Source: Deinococcus sp. KNUC1210
GTDB taxonomy: Bacteria > Deinococcota > Deinococci > Deinococcales > Deinococcaceae
Direction: 5' to 3'
Assembly: GCF_022344005.1 (NCBI RefSeq)
Contig: NZ_CP092190.1
Location: forward strand, 372,001-436,000
DNA: 64,000 bases
Part shown: one piece after another, positions 20,158-31,720 of the stretch
Position numbering within the stretch: position 1 is the first letter of the stretch
How the letters are laid out: every line of letters starts with the position of its first letter
Position numbers and translations under genes: made by a program
Notes under the pieces: generated by a model
Told to the model about the DNA's origin: nothing
Database searches by the model: none
The model's input: the letters and a program-made list of their open reading frames with translations, nothing else

Positions 20158-20231
20158 CCGGAGTGGGCGTTCCCCTGAAAGATGCTGGCAACATGGCTGG
20201 CGGTGTCAGTGGGAACGCCTATCACCTCCGG
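20158..20231 (+). promoter_or_regulatory. Structured 5' leader RNA of glgC, possible riboswitch
   Basis: Two stacked helices are visible. Outer: CCGGAG (20158-20163) with CTCCGG (20226-20231). Inner: 11 pairs between 20164-20174 and 20211-20221, with a four-base bulge TCAC (20222-20225) between helices. An apical CTGA/TCAG pair (20175-20178 with 20206-20209) closes a 27-base loop that holds two similar GCTGGC boxes. I could not match it to a riboswitch class I know. No terminator hairpin follows before the ribosome site (AGGGGGG at 20307-20313), so any control would be at translation or by another route. Confidence 0.5.
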
Positions 20232-20317
20232 ATGCCGACCCTTCTGGCTCTGGCCGGTCAATCACCCGTGAACCGTAAGTAACCATCACACGAGAGCTGT
20301 GTAAGAGGGGGGTAGTC

Positions 20318-21565
20318 ATGAAGTCACCACGCATCCTGGGTATGATTCTGGCGGGCGGGCAGGGCAGTCGCCTGTCGCCGCTGACGCTGAGGCGCTCGAA
20401 GCCCGCCGTGCCGTTCGGCAGCAAATACCGCATCATCGACTTCGCCATCAACAACTTCATGAACAGCGACATTTTCAGCATCTACGTGCTGACACAGTTC
20501 AAAGCGCAGAGCCTGACCGAGCACATTCAGCGTGGCTGGCGCTTCGGCACCTTCCTGAGCGACTATTTTATCACGCTGGTTCCCGCCCAGATGTACCGCT
20601 TCGAAGAGCTGGGGCCGGTGTGGTACCGGGGCACGGCCGACGCGGTGTATCAGAATATGCACCTGATCGACAACTACGACGCCGATTACGTGGCGGTGTT
20701 CTCGGGCGACCACATCTACAAGATGAACGTGCGGCACATGCTGGAGCAGCATCAGGAAACCGGAGCCGATATCACCATCGCGGCCTATCCGATGCCGCAG
20801 ACCGAGGCGCACCGCTTCGGCGTGATGCAGGTCGATGAGAGCTGGCGCGTGACCGAGTTTCTGGAAAAGCCTGCCAATCCGCCCGGTCTGCCCGGCGACC
20901 CCACCACCACCCTGACGAGCATGGGCAATTATATTTTCTCGCGCCGCGCCCTCGATGAGCTGCTGGAAACCAACATGGGCGGCGACAAAGACGGCTTCGA
21001 TTTTGGCGGCGACGTGATTCCGCACGCGCTGGCGAACGGCTACAAGGTGCAGGCCTACGACTTTCACAAGAACCCGATTCCCGGTCAGGAAGGCGTGCCC
21101 AACACCTACTGGAAGGACGTGGGAACGCTGGACGCCTACTACGAGGCCAACATGGACCTGGTGGGCGTGACGCCGGAATTCGACCTGTACAACCACGACT
21201 GGCCGCTGAGAACCAGCAGCGAGTACTCGCCCCCCACCAAATTCGTCTTCGAGACGGCAGATCGGCGCGGGCAGGCATTCAACACCATCATGGCGGGCGG
21301 CACCATCATCAGCGGCGGTACGGTGCGTGACAGTGTGCTGGGCCGCGCCGTGCGGACCCACAGCTATTCGCTGGTCGAGAGCAGCGTGCTGTTCGATAAC
21401 GTCGATGTCGGGCGGTATTCGCATATTCGCCGCGCCATCGTCGATAAAGACGTGGTCGTTCCGGAAGGCACGCGCATCGGCATCGATCCCGCCGAAGACT
21501 CGGCACGCGGCTTCAAGATCACCGAAAGCGGCGTGGTGGTGGTGCCGAAAGGCTACGTGTTCTGA
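20318..21565 (+). CDS. glgC: Glucose-1-phosphate adenylyltransferase
   Basis: The 415-residue protein makes ADP-glucose for glycogen. The nucleotide-binding motif [20 protein letters not shown] (residues 12-31) is typical, followed by [18 protein letters not shown], the [12 protein letters not shown] substrate region, the FLEKP motif and a C-terminal left-handed beta-helix ([20 protein letters not shown]). The start is fixed by a very strong AGGGGGG ribosome site. Glycogen is a known Deinococcus reserve. A structured leader precedes the gene and a terminator follows. Confidence 0.95.
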   Translation: MKSPRILGMILAGGQGSRLSPLTLRRSKPAVPFGSKYRIIDFAINNFMNSDIFSIYVLTQFKAQSLTEHIQRGWRFGTFLSDYFITLVPAQMYRFEELGPVWYRGTADAVYQNMHLIDNYDADYVAVFSGDHIYKMNVRHMLEQHQETGADITIAAYPMPQTEAHRFGVMQVDESWRVTEFLEKPANPPGLPGDPTTTLTSMGNYIFSRRALDELLETNMGGDKDGFDFGGDVIPHALANGYKVQAYDFHKNPIPGQEGVPNTYWKDVGTLDAYYEANMDLVGVTPEFDLYNHDWPLRTSSEYSPPTKFVFETADRRGQAFNTIMAGGTIISGGTVRDSVLGRAVRTHSYSLVESSVLFDNVDVGRYSHIRRAIVDKDVVVPEGTRIGIDPAEDSARGFKITESGVVVVPKGYVF

Positions 21566-21590
21566 GAGCATAAACATCTGGCATGTTCCG

Positions 21591-21631
21591 ACCGCCTCGC
21601 CTGCTGCTTTCGTCAGCGGCAGGCGGTTTTT
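21591..21631 (+). terminator. Intrinsic terminator after glgC
   Basis: ACCGCCT (21591-21597) pairs with AGGCGGT (21621-21627) around an inner GCTG/CAGC stem; the T-run is TTTTT. Confidence 0.8.
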
Positions 21632-21721
21632 CGATACGAACGGCGCTGACAGGACGGGCCGAGTGCCTGAATTCCTCCTTCGGCGGAGGCGGCTTGTTGA
21701 TTGTCTGCTACCCTGCCCTTC

Positions 21722-22471
21722 GTGCCCTCTCCCGATGTCCTGCTCTACGGCCTTCCACTCGCCTTTCTCGCCGGATTTCTCGATGCGGTGGCGGGCGGCG
21801 GCGGGGCCATCACGTTGCCCACGCTGTTTCTGATGGGGCTGCCGCCCGCGCAGGCCGTGGCGACCAACAAGCTGCTCGCCATCTTCGGATCGGGCAGCGG
21901 TACGTATCAGTACGCCCGCAAAGGCAACATCGAATGGGGACTGGTGTGGCGACTGGTACCGCTGGCGCTGGGCGGCTCGGCGCTGGGCGCGTATCTGGTG
22001 CATTTCGTGAATCCCGACGTGTTCCGCACGCTGGTGGCTGTCGTCATTCTGGGGGTCGGCGTGCTGGTCCTCGCCAACAAGCGGTTTGGTCTGGAAGACC
22101 GCTATCCCGGCCTGACAGCGCGGGTCTATGCGGTGTGCCTGCCGATCACGCTCGTCATCGGGCTGTACGACGGCTTCATCGGCCCCGGCACCGGCACCTT
22201 TCTGATGCTGATGTTCGCGCTCGCGGGCTTCAATCTGGTGCGTGCCAGCGGCAATGCCCGCGCCATCAACTTCGCCACCAATATCGGAGCGTTCGTGTAT
22301 TTCCTGTTTGGCGGGCAGATGGTTTTCTGGCTCGGCCTGCCGATGGGGCTTGCCAACGCGCTGGGAGCGGCAGTCGGCGCAAGAATGGCGATGCTGCGCG
22401 GCAGCGGATTCGTGAAGTGGATGTACGGCATCATCGTGCTGGTGGTCGTGGCGCGGCTGCTGTTCCACTAG
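21722..22471 (+). CDS. TSUP (TauE/SafE) family permease
   Basis: From the GTG at 21722 the protein is 249 residues and almost wholly hydrophobic, with about eight helices. Family signs are [19 protein letters not shown] near the N-terminus and the mirrored second half [22 protein letters not shown] proteins export or import sulfur- or carbon-containing anions such as sulfite or sulfoacetate. The start is chosen because TACCCT (21709-21714) lies seven bases before the GTG; a TTG at 21701 is in frame but inside the promoter. The substrate is unknown. Confidence 0.85.
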   Translation: MPSPDVLLYGLPLAFLAGFLDAVAGGGGAITLPTLFLMGLPPAQAVATNKLLAIFGSGSGTYQYARKGNIEWGLVWRLVPLALGGSALGAYLVHFVNPDVFRTLVAVVILGVGVLVLANKRFGLEDRYPGLTARVYAVCLPITLVIGLYDGFIGPGTGTFLMLMFALAGFNLVRASGNARAINFATNIGAFVYFLFGGQMVFWLGLPMGLANALGAAVGARMAMLRGSGFVKWMYGIIVLVVVARLLFH

Positions 22472-22555
22472 TCGCGCGGTCGGACACGAAAACGGCGGCC
22501 TCACAATCGTGCGCCCTGCTGCCTTGCCGCTGTACCAAACGCGCCATCATGCGGC

Positions 22556-23098
<543 letters not shown>

Positions 23099-23172
23099 GC
23101 GAGCAGCCGTACCGCCCGTGTGCAGTCAGCAGTTCAGGTAGGACGCGCGGTCGGCACTGTTTCAGCCGAACA

Positions 23173-23223
23173 GACGAAAGAGAAGGGTCGAAGGAATGTT
23201 GCCTTCGACCCTTCTCTTTCGTC
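23173..23223. terminator. Bidirectional terminator, 22-bp perfect stem
   Basis: 23173-23194 pairs completely with 23202-23223 across a 7-base loop, between convergent msrA and MOSC genes. Confidence 0.8.
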
Positions 23224-23229
23224 CGGCTG

Positions 23230-23859
23230 TCAGGCCAGCGTCTGCAACCGCTCCAGATAGTCTTCGCGTGTCCGCACCGCGATGGGCGCACTCAGGGCGC
23301 GTTCCAGTCGGGCGCGGCTGGCCTGCTTGTTGTAGTACAGCTCGAACAGTTCTCCGACTGTCGGGGCGTCGGCGGGGGCTTCTTCCAGGGTGAACACCTC
23401 GCCCGCCGTGACCGCGCCTTCCTGGATCACACGGGTATACAGGCCGGGCCGCCGCATCTGCCGGAAGACCTTCACGAAGGCCGGGTCTTCGACGTGGGCC
23501 GCGAAGGTGACGCAGGGAATGCGCGGCGCGGTCACTTCCAGTACCACCGTGCTGAAGTAGAGCCGCGTGCCGATGCGGACGTCTACCGACTCCAGCCCCT
23601 CGACGGTCAGATTTTCACCAAACAGACCGGCCCTAGCCGAGACGCCCTCGAAGGCCCGGTAATCTTCCAGGCTGTACAGGTAGACCGCCTGATCGGGGCC
23701 GCCGTGGTGCTTGGTGCTGAGGATGTGGTCGCCCGTCAGTCCCAGCGGCCCGACCTGCACCGCGCCCGCCACAGGCTGCTTGTCGATACCGCTGCGGCAG
23801 ATACCGTTTCCCTGAACAATATCTTTAGGCTCTCCGATATTGACGCTTTCGATCTTCAT
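23230..23859 (-). CDS. MOSC domain protein (YiiM-like)
   Basis: The 209-residue protein has the MOSC fold: LTGDHILSTKHHGGPDQAVYLY with the HGG block (near residues 43-64), LFGENLTVEGLESVDVRIG, and PRIPCVTFAAHV with the conserved Cys that would bind molybdenum cofactor. YiiM-like proteins have been linked to reduction of N-hydroxylated bases. The C-terminal helical tail (ELYYNKQASRARLERAL) is usual for the group. The start is set by TACACT (minus strand, 23866-23871) six bases before the ATG. Confidence 0.85.
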   Translation of the reverse strand: MKIESVNIGEPKDIVQGNGICRSGIDKQPVAGAVQVGPLGLTGDHILSTKHHGGPDQAVYLYSLEDYRAFEGVSARAGLFGENLTVEGLESVDVRIGTRLYFSTVVLEVTAPRIPCVTFAAHVEDPAFVKVFRQMRRPGLYTRVIQEGAVTAGEVFTLEEAPADAPTVGELFELYYNKQASRARLERALSAPIAVRTREDYLERLQTLA

Positions 23860-23960
23860 ACCCGCAGTGTAGATCGGCGGCCCTCGGCTGGGCCAACTTG
23901 CTTGGGCCAATTGGCGTATCTGCGCGGGTCCGGTGCGCGGCCCTCCTTTAGAATGCCTGC

Positions 23961-24998
23961 GTGACGCACACCGGACGAACGGGAGAGACGCCCCTGACAC
24001 GCGCTCAGCCCGCACCCGCGCAGGGAAACGTAAGGGCCGATCTGGGCCTGAGCGGTGCGGTGGCCGATGCCAGCGAGGAGCGCTTTCTCAACCGCGACGG
24101 TAGTTTCAATGTGCTGCGGCAGAAAGCGGGCTGGGAGAGCATCAATCTCTACGGCGAACTGCTGACGGCCAGCTGGTCACGGTTCTTCACGCTGATGGTG
24201 CTGGCGTATCTGGCGCTCAATGCGCTGTTTGCCTGCGCGTACGATCTGCTGGGGCCGTCTGCCCTGAGCGAGATGCCCGCGCACGGGTTTGCCCGCTTCA
24301 TGGCCTGTTTCTTTTTCAGCGTGCAGACCTTCGGCACCATCGGCTTCGGGCACGTGTACCCCAACAATATGGCCGCCAATCTGGTGGTCACGTTTGAAGC
24401 CTTCGTGGGCCTGCTGGGAGTGGCGCTCGCCACCGGCATCCTGTTCGCCCGCTTTTCCCGGCCTGTCCACCGCGTCCTCTTCAGCGATTTCGCGGTGTTC
24501 GCGCCGTACCGTGGCGGGCAGGCACTGATGTTCCGGGTCATGAACGGCCACCGGACGCATCTGTTCGATCTGAATACCGAGGTGGTGATGTCGCACTATG
24601 AGGACGCGGGCGGGCGGCGCGTGCGGCAGTTTCATCCGTTGCAGCTGGAGCGCGAATCCGTCACCTTCTTTCCGACCTCCTGGACCATCGTGCACCCCAT
24701 CACCGAGAGCAGTCCTTTCTGGGGGCAGACCGAAGACACCCTGCGGGCCGACGATCTGGAAGTGCTCGTGGTGCTGCGGGCGCTCGACGACGCCTCGCAC
24801 CAGCAGATACATGCGCGGTGCAGTTACAAGGCCACCGAAATGGTCTGGAATGCCCGTTTCCGTGGCATCCACAGCCGCGATCAGCATGGACATCTGCGGG
24901 TGGACGTGAGCCGCCTGAGCGACATCGAGCGTCTGGAATCGCCGCCCGTCAGGAAGCGTGTGGACGGGCCGATCAGCGCCATCAACGAGCCGCACTGA
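23961..24998 (+). CDS. Inward-rectifier (Kir/KirBac-type) potassium channel
   Basis: The 345-residue protein has a two-helix pore: TM1 around residues 77-95, pore helix and selectivity filter TIGFG (126-130, the TVGYG type), then TM2 (GLLGVALATGILFARFSRP). A large cytoplasmic beta domain follows (LMFRVMNGHRTHLFDLNTEV), typical of Kir channels, which sense ligands and gate K+ flow. The start is GTG, set by TAGAAT (23949-23954) six bases upstream. The filter has Phe where most have Tyr, which occurs in other KirBac proteins. Confidence 0.9.
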   Translation: MTHTGRTGETPLTRAQPAPAQGNVRADLGLSGAVADASEERFLNRDGSFNVLRQKAGWESINLYGELLTASWSRFFTLMVLAYLALNALFACAYDLLGPSALSEMPAHGFARFMACFFFSVQTFGTIGFGHVYPNNMAANLVVTFEAFVGLLGVALATGILFARFSRPVHRVLFSDFAVFAPYRGGQALMFRVMNGHRTHLFDLNTEVVMSHYEDAGGRRVRQFHPLQLERESVTFFPTSWTIVHPITESSPFWGQTEDTLRADDLEVLVVLRALDDASHQQIHARCSYKATEMVWNARFRGIHSRDQHGHLRVDVSRLSDIERLESPPVRKRVDGPISAINEPH

Positions 24999-25049
24999 GG
25001 ACCATTTCCGGGGAGCCCTGGCCTGTTCCGTGGAGGTCGTCTGCTGGGG

Positions 25050-25961
25050 CTACCGCTCCTCGCGCACGTCTTCCAGCAGCTCCTGCGCGATCTTGAGGGC
25101 GGTTGGCCCCAGCGGGCTGCGCTCGATGCCGATGAGGGTCGAGAGCTTGTCGCGCCGCGCTGCCGACAGCGCCGTCCAGCGTTCCAGATCGGGGCGGTGC
25201 AGCCTCGCGGCCTCGTCGCGCAGCAGCCGAACCGCGCCGTCGTAATAACCCGACTGGTGCGCCTGCCGTGCATAGCGTTCCTGCTCGACCATTCCCAGCC
25301 CGCGTGTCGCCAGCAGACAGCGCCGGGCCTCGTCCTCGCCCCCGAACGCGTACAGCCGCTCCAGACCGTACACGCTCTTCGGAAAGCTCAGCCCGGCCAC
25401 GGCCCGCCATGCATGTGGCAGTCGCAGTTCGAATTCCGGCCAGGCGTGCAGCCAGCTCAGCAGGGCCGGATAGAGCTGCTTGAGTGCCACGTCGCGGGCA
25501 GTCACGAGCGCCAGCAGCTGCTCGGGAATGCCCTGCCCCCGCCCCAGAGCGGTGCGGGCCGCGTCCAGCCGCTCCTGGGCCTTCGACAGCAGTTCTTCCC
25601 GGTACAGCGCACGCCGGGCCTCGCTCAGCCCGCCCATCAGTTTCTGGATTCGGCCCAGATTGCCCGTCGGGTCGTACAGCACCCGCGCCGTCGCCAGGGT
25701 TGCCAGCGGTGCTTCGGCCTGGGCGGTGTCCCAGTCGCGCCAGCTGTCCAGCTTTTCATACGGCTGGCGCAGGTGCAGAATGCCGGCCCGCAGTTCGCTG
25801 TGGTCCGACAGCAGCCCGCGCTCGAAGCTGAGCAGCGTGGGCACCGAGCCGCGCCACTGCTGGTCGGTGCCGTAACTGCCAACCGCCGCCAGCGCCCGCA
25901 CCTTTCGGTCGGCAATCAGGCGTTCCTGAAGTTTTTCCAGATCGCTGTCGATGCCCTGCAT
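25050..25961 (-). CDS. Hypothetical protein with degenerate nucleotidyltransferase-like N-terminus
   Basis: Length 303 residues. Residues 20-45 ([19 protein letters not shown]) have the GS turn of minimal nucleotidyltransferases. The segment [17 protein letters not shown] (near 91-107) is like their usual LYDP block, but the catalytic Asp pair (SDxDL) is not apparent. The rest is helical and would fit a substrate-binding bundle. It lies 35 bases after herA on the same strand, so it may belong to the nurA-herA unit. An enzyme role is unproven; assignment is weak. Confidence 0.5.
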   Translation of the reverse strand: MQGIDSDLEKLQERLIADRKVRALAAVGSYGTDQQWRGSVPTLLSFERGLLSDHSELRAGILHLRQPYEKLDSWRDWDTAQAEAPLATLATARVLYDPTGNLGRIQKLMGGLSEARRALYREELLSKAQERLDAARTALGRGQGIPEQLLALVTARDVALKQLYPALLSWLHAWPEFELRLPHAWRAVAGLSFPKSVYGLERLYAFGGEDEARRCLLATRGLGMVEQERYARQAHQSGYYDGAVRLLRDEAARLHRPDLERWTALSAARRDKLSTLIGIERSPLGPTALKIAQELLEDVREER

Positions 25962-25996
25962 ACAGGGTTCACCTCCTCGGGGCTGTGAATGTGGGC

Positions 25997-27739
25997 CTAG
26001 AGCCCGAACAGATCCTGAATATTCGCTTCGCTCACCTCTTCCTGCACTTCCTCGAAGCGGGTAGCCCAGGCGGGAAACGGATAGTTGACGAGCACCGGAT
26101 TGGGCACGTCTGGCTGCGACACCAGCATGGTGCCCGGCTGAAGGATGCCTGCCCGCGCCCGGAACGACTGCGGTAAAAAGCGGTATTCCGGACGCTCTGC
26201 CTCGGCCATATCGAGGCGGCCCACCACCCGAATCGCCGCATTGGACACGATCCGCCGCTCGACCTCGCTGGCCGTCTGCTGCGCCCCGATCAGAATAATA
26301 CCCAGACTGCGCCCACGCTCAGCGATATCGAGCAGCACGTCTTTGATCGGGCTGTCGCCTTCACGCGGGGCGTATTTGTTCAGCTCGTCGAGCACCACAA
26401 AAATCACGCCCTTTCCGGCGGTGCGCTCGCGGTACTCGAACAGGTCGCGCAGCAGCACCCCGACCACGAACATCTGCGCGGGGCCGGACAGCCGGTGAAT
26501 GTCCACCACGCTCAGGCGATAGGCCGGATTGGTCAGGTTGGGGCTGTACCGTTCGGCCTGCTGTCTGGAAATGTCGCCCCGGATCAGCGGCCCCAGGTGC
26601 TTCTGCACGCCGCGCAGCCGCCGCACGAAGGCCTGGAGCGTCGCCGTCGAGGGATTGCGGCCCGTCCACTTCGGATCGCCGCTGCCATCGTTTTCCTCCA
26701 GCAGCTTGAACTCCACATACGCGATCAGTTTCGAGAGCGTGTCGATGCGGACCGAATCCAGATCTTCAAACTGGATGTCCTCGTTCAGCGTCTCCTGCGC
26801 CTCGGCATCGGGTTTCCAGTCTTTGACCGAGATGTACGGCGTTTCCACGTTGCGCGACAGCCGCTCCAGTTTGTCTTCGATGCTGCCGATGACGAAGCCC
26901 AGATTCAGGCTGCCGTTGCGGTCCGAGAAGGCGAAGGGCAGCATCCGGCGGGCGCAGAATTCGCGCACCGTGAACAGATACGGCACGGTGCCGCTCGCCC
27001 GCTCGACATCCGGCATGATGCCCCCCACATTCAGGCGCGGCGGCGTCAGAAACTGCACGTCCTGAAATGCCTGTCGCGGCAGGCCCATCAGCGCGTAGCG
27101 GTCACGCGGGTAGCCTTTGGCGCTCTGTGCCTCGCCCTCCTTCTGAACGACCCGGTTGTTCGGCCTGTTCAGAAACAGCAGGTCCTCGCCCTTGACGTTG
27201 AAGATCACGGCCCGGGTGTCGGCGGCGTCCAGTCCCATCACGCCGCTGGTAAAGATGCTGTGCAGCAGAAACAGCGCGTAACTGGTCTTGGTCGCCACAC
27301 CGGAAATGCCGGAAATATTGATGTGGCCGCCCGATTTGCCGTTCACGAAGTTGTAGTTGATCGGCAGCGTCTGCCCGTCGCTCAGCAGGCCACCCGGAAA
27401 GGCGGCGGCTTCCATCTTGTCGGCACTCAGCGCCATCTTCAGATCGTGGCCGCGTGCGTGATAGACGCTGTCGCCCGGCTGCGGCGGCACGAACTGCTCG
27501 GGATCGACCCGCGTCACCAGGACCCGCGCCGTGTAGCTGACGAGTGCGGGCAGCACGCCGCTCGCCACGTCCACCACGTCCGACTCGAAGGTCACGCCTT
27601 CATGCCGCTTGCGAACGCTGTCGATCAGACCATAGAAGCTGACTTCCTGGCCGCCGGGTTTGGTGGTGCGGGCCACGACCAGATCGTCGAGCTGCACGCT
27701 CTGCCCTTGTTCGACCAGAAACCAGAACACCGTGGGCAT
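25997..27739 (-). CDS. herA: HerA-type ATPase (DNA-end translocase)
   Basis: The 580-residue protein has an N-terminal HAS-barrel region (residues 1-130), the Walker A region [16 protein letters not shown] (near 145-160) and Walker [19 protein letters not shown] (near 452-469), then the sensor-like [18 protein letters not shown]. HerA forms a hexamer that drives DNA into the NurA nuclease during resection of broken ends; the pair is studied in D. radiodurans. The nurA gene lies just upstream with a 58-base gap. The Walker A is unusual (GxxGxxTKT rather than GxxGxGKT), which I recall from other bacterial members. Confidence 0.85.
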   Translation of the reverse strand: MPTVFWFLVEQGQSVQLDDLVVARTTKPGGQEVSFYGLIDSVRKRHEGVTFESDVVDVASGVLPALVSYTARVLVTRVDPEQFVPPQPGDSVYHARGHDLKMALSADKMEAAAFPGGLLSDGQTLPINYNFVNGKSGGHINISGISGVATKTSYALFLLHSIFTSGVMGLDAADTRAVIFNVKGEDLLFLNRPNNRVVQKEGEAQSAKGYPRDRYALMGLPRQAFQDVQFLTPPRLNVGGIMPDVERASGTVPYLFTVREFCARRMLPFAFSDRNGSLNLGFVIGSIEDKLERLSRNVETPYISVKDWKPDAEAQETLNEDIQFEDLDSVRIDTLSKLIAYVEFKLLEENDGSGDPKWTGRNPSTATLQAFVRRLRGVQKHLGPLIRGDISRQQAERYSPNLTNPAYRLSVVDIHRLSGPAQMFVVGVLLRDLFEYRERTAGKGVIFVVLDELNKYAPREGDSPIKDVLLDIAERGRSLGIILIGAQQTASEVERRIVSNAAIRVVGRLDMAEAERPEYRFLPQSFRARAGILQPGTMLVSQPDVPNPVLVNYPFPAWATRFEEVQEEVSEANIQDLFGL

Positions 27740-27797
27740 GGCGTCCTCGGTGCCGAGAATGCGGCCCAGCAGGGGGAGGGAAGCTGGGGGCCGGTCA

Positions 27798-28859
27798 TCA
27801 GTTCAGGCTCCAGGCCGCGCCGCGCAGTTCCTCGGCGGGCACGTTCATCTCGCGCATGATGTGCGTCCGGATGCGCCGCTCGACCAGCCTCGCATCGCCC
27901 ATGGTGCGGCTCATGGCCTGTTCCAGCGCAGCAGTGGGAATCAGATTCTGCGGCGCACGGCTGTCCTTGTGCGCGGCGCTGCCGAGTCGGCACAGCAGTC
28001 GCCCGCTCAGGCTCGCCACGGCCCGCACGATGGGCGGCAGGAAATCGGATTCCTCGGGGGCGTACATTTCGAGCCGGATCACGCCTGCCAGCGGGTGCAG
28101 GTACGCCGGAGCCTCGCACAGCCGCACGTACCAGGTAAAGCGGGTCACGCGGTTGTTGCCGTATTTCAGATGCAGGATCGGGGTGCGTTCGCCGGGCTTC
28201 AGTTCGCTCAGCAGCGAGATGCGGTCCGGGGGCAGATACATGGTCTGCATGGTCTTGACGCAGCCCACCACCGCGCCGCCCATGTTGCGCCCGCGCAGCG
28301 TGCCGTCCTGAATGGTCAGCGAGGTCAGGCGCTCGCGGTCGTCGTCCTCGTCGAACGGAACCTGCGACGCCAGCCCGTGCGACAGCTCCTGCTCGGCCCG
28401 CAGCATCAGCTGCTGGAGGTGCGTGGCGGGCGCGGTAGGCTGATCGTCCTGAAAGCCGGACGGCATGTATTCCAGCGCTCCGGTCTGTGGATGGCGTGGG
28501 CTGAGCCGCGCTGCCTGCACGCTCAGGCCCGGCCCGTGCGCCAGAATCCGGCTGGCCCGCACGTCTTCCAGCTCGGCGGGGCGCGATCCGTGCGGACACA
28601 GCTTGACCGCGCCGACCACGAACGCGCCGTAGCCGGCAAAGCTGCTGCTGCCCTCGTCGTCCTCGATCAGCAGTCGGGCTTCCATGCGAGGTTTGCCGTC
28701 GACCACGTACACGGTTTCCAGGCGCTTGGGCACGTCACGCGGGGCGATGGCAGCCCAGCGGGGGGTTTCGACATCGATCAGTTCGCCCGATGAAAAAGGT
28801 GTCAGAGAAAGTTGCCCGCCCTGAGTGTCGATGGGCCAGGGATCAAGGCGAATACGCAT
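27798..28859 (-). CDS. nurA: NurA-domain nuclease
   Basis: From the ATG at 28859 the protein is 353 residues. NurA marks are the early [18 protein letters not shown] with the metal-binding Asp, the middle [13 protein letters not shown] block, [13 protein letters not shown] and the late IRLEMYAP. NurA nucleases trim DNA ends with HerA. Start: TAGCAT (minus strand, 28867-28872) stands seven bases before this ATG and overlaps another in-frame ATG at 28868, so 28859 fits the leaderless pattern. It begins the nurA-herA unit. Confidence 0.8.
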   Translation of the reverse strand: MRIRLDPWPIDTQGGQLSLTPFSSGELIDVETPRWAAIAPRDVPKRLETVYVVDGKPRMEARLLIEDDEGSSSFAGYGAFVVGAVKLCPHGSRPAELEDVRASRILAHGPGLSVQAARLSPRHPQTGALEYMPSGFQDDQPTAPATHLQQLMLRAEQELSHGLASQVPFDEDDDRERLTSLTIQDGTLRGRNMGGAVVGCVKTMQTMYLPPDRISLLSELKPGERTPILHLKYGNNRVTRFTWYVRLCEAPAYLHPLAGVIRLEMYAPEESDFLPPIVRAVASLSGRLLCRLGSAAHKDSRAPQNLIPTAALEQAMSRTMGDARLVERRIRTHIMREMNVPAEELRGAAWSLN

Positions 28860-28996
28860 GAGGGCCATGCTAGCGCACCGGAGCATACCTGGGCCGCCAG
28901 ATTTTGGCTGGAACGGAAAGGGTGGGTGGTCGGGCGTGCAGCTACAGGAGCCACCTGCACAGGCGCTCGGCTCCTGCGTCCCTGCTCTTCCTCTGC

Positions 28997-29848
28997 CTAT
29001 TTTCCTTCCATGGCGGCTGTGACTCTCAGCCCGGTCGGGGTCTGTGCCAGCCCACCCTCGGCGGTTTCGCGCAGTTCCAGCGGCATCATGCGGCCCACCT
29101 GCGCCATCGCCGTCACCACCTCGTCGGGCGGAATGAAGCTTTCCAGATGGGCCAGTGCCAGCTGCGCCGCACTCACCGCATGGACCGCGAAGAACGCATT
29201 GCGGCTGACACACGGCACCTCCACGAAGCCCCCCACCGGATCGCACACCAGTCCGATGGTGTTCATCAGGGCCATGCTGGCGGCATGTACGCAGGCGCGG
29301 CTGCTTCCGCCCAGCAGTTCCGTGACCGCTGCTGCCGCCATCGCCGCGCTCGATCCGATCTCGGCCTGACAGCCGCCCGCCGCGCCGGAAATGAACATCT
29401 GCCGCGAGATCGCCTGCCCCACGCCCGCTGCCAGGACCATCGGCATGATGAGCTGCTCGTCACTCAGGCCCAGGTGGTCGGCCACACCGATCAAGGCCCC
29501 CGGAATGGTGCCCGCGCTGCCAGCGGTGGGAGCCGCCACGATCCGGCCCATGCGGGCGTTTTCCTCGTTCACAGCCATCGCGTATGCCTGCACGCGCTTC
29601 AGCAGCGGCGATTGCAGGGCGTCGGGCGCGTCCCACAGCCCTTTGGCATTCCAGCCGACCATCCCGGTGATGCTCTTGGCGTCGCTCGCCAGCCCGCGCT
29701 CGATACTGCCGCGCATCTCGCGAATTCTGCCGCGCATGGCGTCCTGCACGGCCTGGGGGTCGAGGCCGCTGTCGGCACAGTCCTGCTCCAGCACCCAGGC
29801 CGAAGCGGGAGTGGGAGCGTCCATCAGTTGTTTCAGGGTTGGGGGCAT
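28997..29848 (-). CDS. sdaAA: L-serine ammonia-lyase, iron-sulfur-dependent, alpha subunit
   Basis: The 283-residue subunit holds the conserved blocks [30 protein letters not shown] and [19 protein letters not shown]; the three Cys would hold the catalytic 4Fe-4S cluster. The enzyme turns serine into pyruvate and ammonia. The beta subunit gene is upstream on the same strand, 145 bases away; a split enzyme is the Bacillus-type arrangement. The intervening 145 bases show no hairpin I can support. Confidence 0.95.
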   Translation of the reverse strand: MPPTLKQLMDAPTPASAWVLEQDCADSGLDPQAVQDAMRGRIREMRGSIERGLASDAKSITGMVGWNAKGLWDAPDALQSPLLKRVQAYAMAVNEENARMGRIVAAPTAGSAGTIPGALIGVADHLGLSDEQLIMPMVLAAGVGQAISRQMFISGAAGGCQAEIGSSAAMAAAAVTELLGGSSRACVHAASMALMNTIGLVCDPVGGFVEVPCVSRNAFFAVHAVSAAQLALAHLESFIPPDEVVTAMAQVGRMMPLELRETAEGGLAQTPTGLRVTAAMEGK

Positions 29849-29993
29849 AAGTTCCTCTGGGACGGGGATGAAGCGGGAGAGACGAACAGTGAGCGGTCAG
29901 GAAGAGCGCAGGCCGAAGGCGGGTGGGCAGAGATCGGAAGCCAGGAAGCGGAGGTCTGCTGGTCCGCCTGCCCTCCATTCCAGATTCCTGCCC

Positions 29994-30713
29994 TTACGCC
30001 GTCGTTCCCACAGTCACAGGGACGCCGTGTCCGTCGCCCTGTTCCGGGCTGCTCATGACCGAGGGCAACATTCTCAGCCACTCCACCTCCCGCCAGCCGC
30101 CAAAAAACGCCAGGGCAGCGTCGCTCAGCGGGCTGTCGAGTTCGATGACCAGCAGGGCCGCGCCGCCGCGCTTCTCGCGGGTACAGCCCAGCGCGGCGAT
30201 GTTCACGCCGTCGGCGGCGATCAGGGTGGCGACGCGGGCGATCACGCCCAGATGATCGGGATAGCGCAGCAGCAGCGTGGGTGCACCGCCGGAAAAGCTG
30301 ACCCGGAAGCCGTTCACGCGGATCACGTCGATCACGCCCCCTCCCGTCGAACTCGCCATCATCACCATCTGCGAGCCGTCCTGAGCGGTCACGGTGAGCT
30401 GCGCGGTGTTCGGGTGCACGTCTCCCAGATCGACATCCTGAAACGTGACTGCCAGCCCCGCCGCCTGCGCTTCCTGCATCGCCTGGGGCAGCCGGGCATC
30501 GTCGGGTGCAAATCCCAGCAGCCCCGCGACCAGGGCCAGGTGGGTGCCGTGCCCCCGGCCAGTCTTGGCGAAGCTGGCGTGCAGGCCGATGGCAGCGTGT
30601 GTGGGCGGCGAACCGAGCAGCGCCCGCGCCACCAGACCTATGCGGCAGGCTCCGGCGGTGTGGCTGCTGCTCGGCCCGATCATGACAGGGCCGATCATAT
30701 CGAGCAGACTCAT
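29994..30713 (-). CDS. sdaAB: L-serine ammonia-lyase, iron-sulfur-dependent, beta subunit
   Basis: From the ATG at 30713 the protein is 239 residues. The N-terminus [20 protein letters not shown] is the family signature, and the C-terminal ACT domain ([20 protein letters not shown]) could bind an amino acid. The start is set by TATACT (minus strand, 30720-30725), six bases before the ATG. It precedes sdaAA and both likely share one transcript. An upstream in-frame start at 30746 is inside the promoter and rejected. Confidence 0.95.
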   Translation of the reverse strand: MSLLDMIGPVMIGPSSSHTAGACRIGLVARALLGSPPTHAAIGLHASFAKTGRGHGTHLALVAGLLGFAPDDARLPQAMQEAQAAGLAVTFQDVDLGDVHPNTAQLTVTAQDGSQMVMMASSTGGGVIDVIRVNGFRVSFSGGAPTLLLRYPDHLGVIARVATLIAADGVNIAALGCTREKRGGAALLVIELDSPLSDAALAFFGGWREVEWLRMLPSVMSSPEQGDGHGVPVTVGTTA

Positions 30714-30831
30714 GACCGGAGTATAGACAAGTTCTCTTCTGCACACTGGAAGACGCTGCGGTACATCTCCCAGAGAGCCTTGCGCTTCTTCCCACCATCT
30801 GCGCCTCCGTCACGGGCTACGCTCCGACCAT

Positions 30832-31689
30832 ATGAAGCTGAAAAAGCGCCTGTTGATTCCTTTTCTCGCGGTGGGCGGCCTGATCGCCTTCGCCGCGTGT
30901 TCGCCGCTGGTCGCGCTCAATGCCGTCGTGGCGACCAACGATCTGACCATCACCCGTGACCGCGCCTACGGCCCCGATCCGCGCAACGTGCTGGACGTGT
31001 ATCAGCCGGTGTCGGCCCAGAATGCCCCGATTCTGCTGTTCATTCACGGCGGTTCCTGGACGAGCGGCAGCAAGGACGACTACAAATTCGTGGGCGAGAG
31101 CTTTGCGCGGGAAGGCTACGTGGTGGGCGTCATGAGTTACCGCCTCGCGCCCAAGAACCCGTACCCGGCGTATATCCAGGATGCGGCCCAGGCGCTGAAC
31201 TGGCTGCGCACGCACGCCGCAGAGTACGGTGGCAATCCCGATGATCTGTTCGTGATTGGCCATTCTGCCGGGGCGTTCAATGCGGTGGAAGTGGTCGACA
31301 ACGCCCGCTGGCTGACAGAGGCGGGCGTGCCGATCAGCGCGGTTCACGGCGTGATCGGGGTGGCCGGGCCATACAGCTACGATTACCGGGGCCAGGGCAC
31401 CGCGAACGCCTTTCCGGCAGGCAGCGACCCGGCAGACGTGATGCCCGCGAACCACGTCCGGGCCGACGCGCCGCCTCATCTGCTGCTGGTGGCCGCCAAC
31501 GATCAGGTCGTGGGCGCACAGAACGGAGAGCGCATGAAGGCCGCGCTCGACGCCAAAAAGATTCCGCTGACCTTCACGGTCCTGCCGAACCTCGACCACT
31601 ACACCATCGCCGGATCGCTGGCCCGCTCGCTCACCTTTCTGGGCAGCACCCGCCAGGAAGTTCTGACCTTTCTGAAGACGAACAGATGA
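30832..31689 (+). CDS. Alpha/beta hydrolase (carboxylesterase type), probable lipoprotein
   Basis: The 285-residue protein opens with [20 protein letters not shown], a signal with a lipobox-like AFAAC at Cys23. The esterase core is complete: oxyanion HGGSW (residues 78-82), nucleophile GHSAG (about 143-147), an Asp in [14 protein letters not shown] and a His in LPNLDHYT. It resembles BD-FAE and kynurenine-formamidase-like esterases. TACGCT (30818-30823) lies eight bases before the ATG. A long terminator follows. The substrate is unknown. Confidence 0.85.
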   Translation: MKLKKRLLIPFLAVGGLIAFAACSPLVALNAVVATNDLTITRDRAYGPDPRNVLDVYQPVSAQNAPILLFIHGGSWTSGSKDDYKFVGESFAREGYVVGVMSYRLAPKNPYPAYIQDAAQALNWLRTHAAEYGGNPDDLFVIGHSAGAFNAVEVVDNARWLTEAGVPISAVHGVIGVAGPYSYDYRGQGTANAFPAGSDPADVMPANHVRADAPPHLLLVAANDQVVGAQNGERMKAALDAKKIPLTFTVLPNLDHYTIAGSLARSLTFLGSTRQEVLTFLKTNR

Positions 31690-31720
31690 TCTGAGCGCCT
31701 GCAAGCCAGCAGGCTCCAAC

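Noticed and set aside
20324..22504. A 726-codon minus-strand open frame opposite glgC and the TSUP gene
   Set aside because: It spans two well-defined plus-strand genes and a terminator and has no recognisable domain.
28945..28976. CAGGAGCC/GGCTCCTG inverted repeat between sdaAA and nurA
   Set aside because: The arms are 16 bases apart with no T-run on the minus strand; not strong enough to call a terminator.
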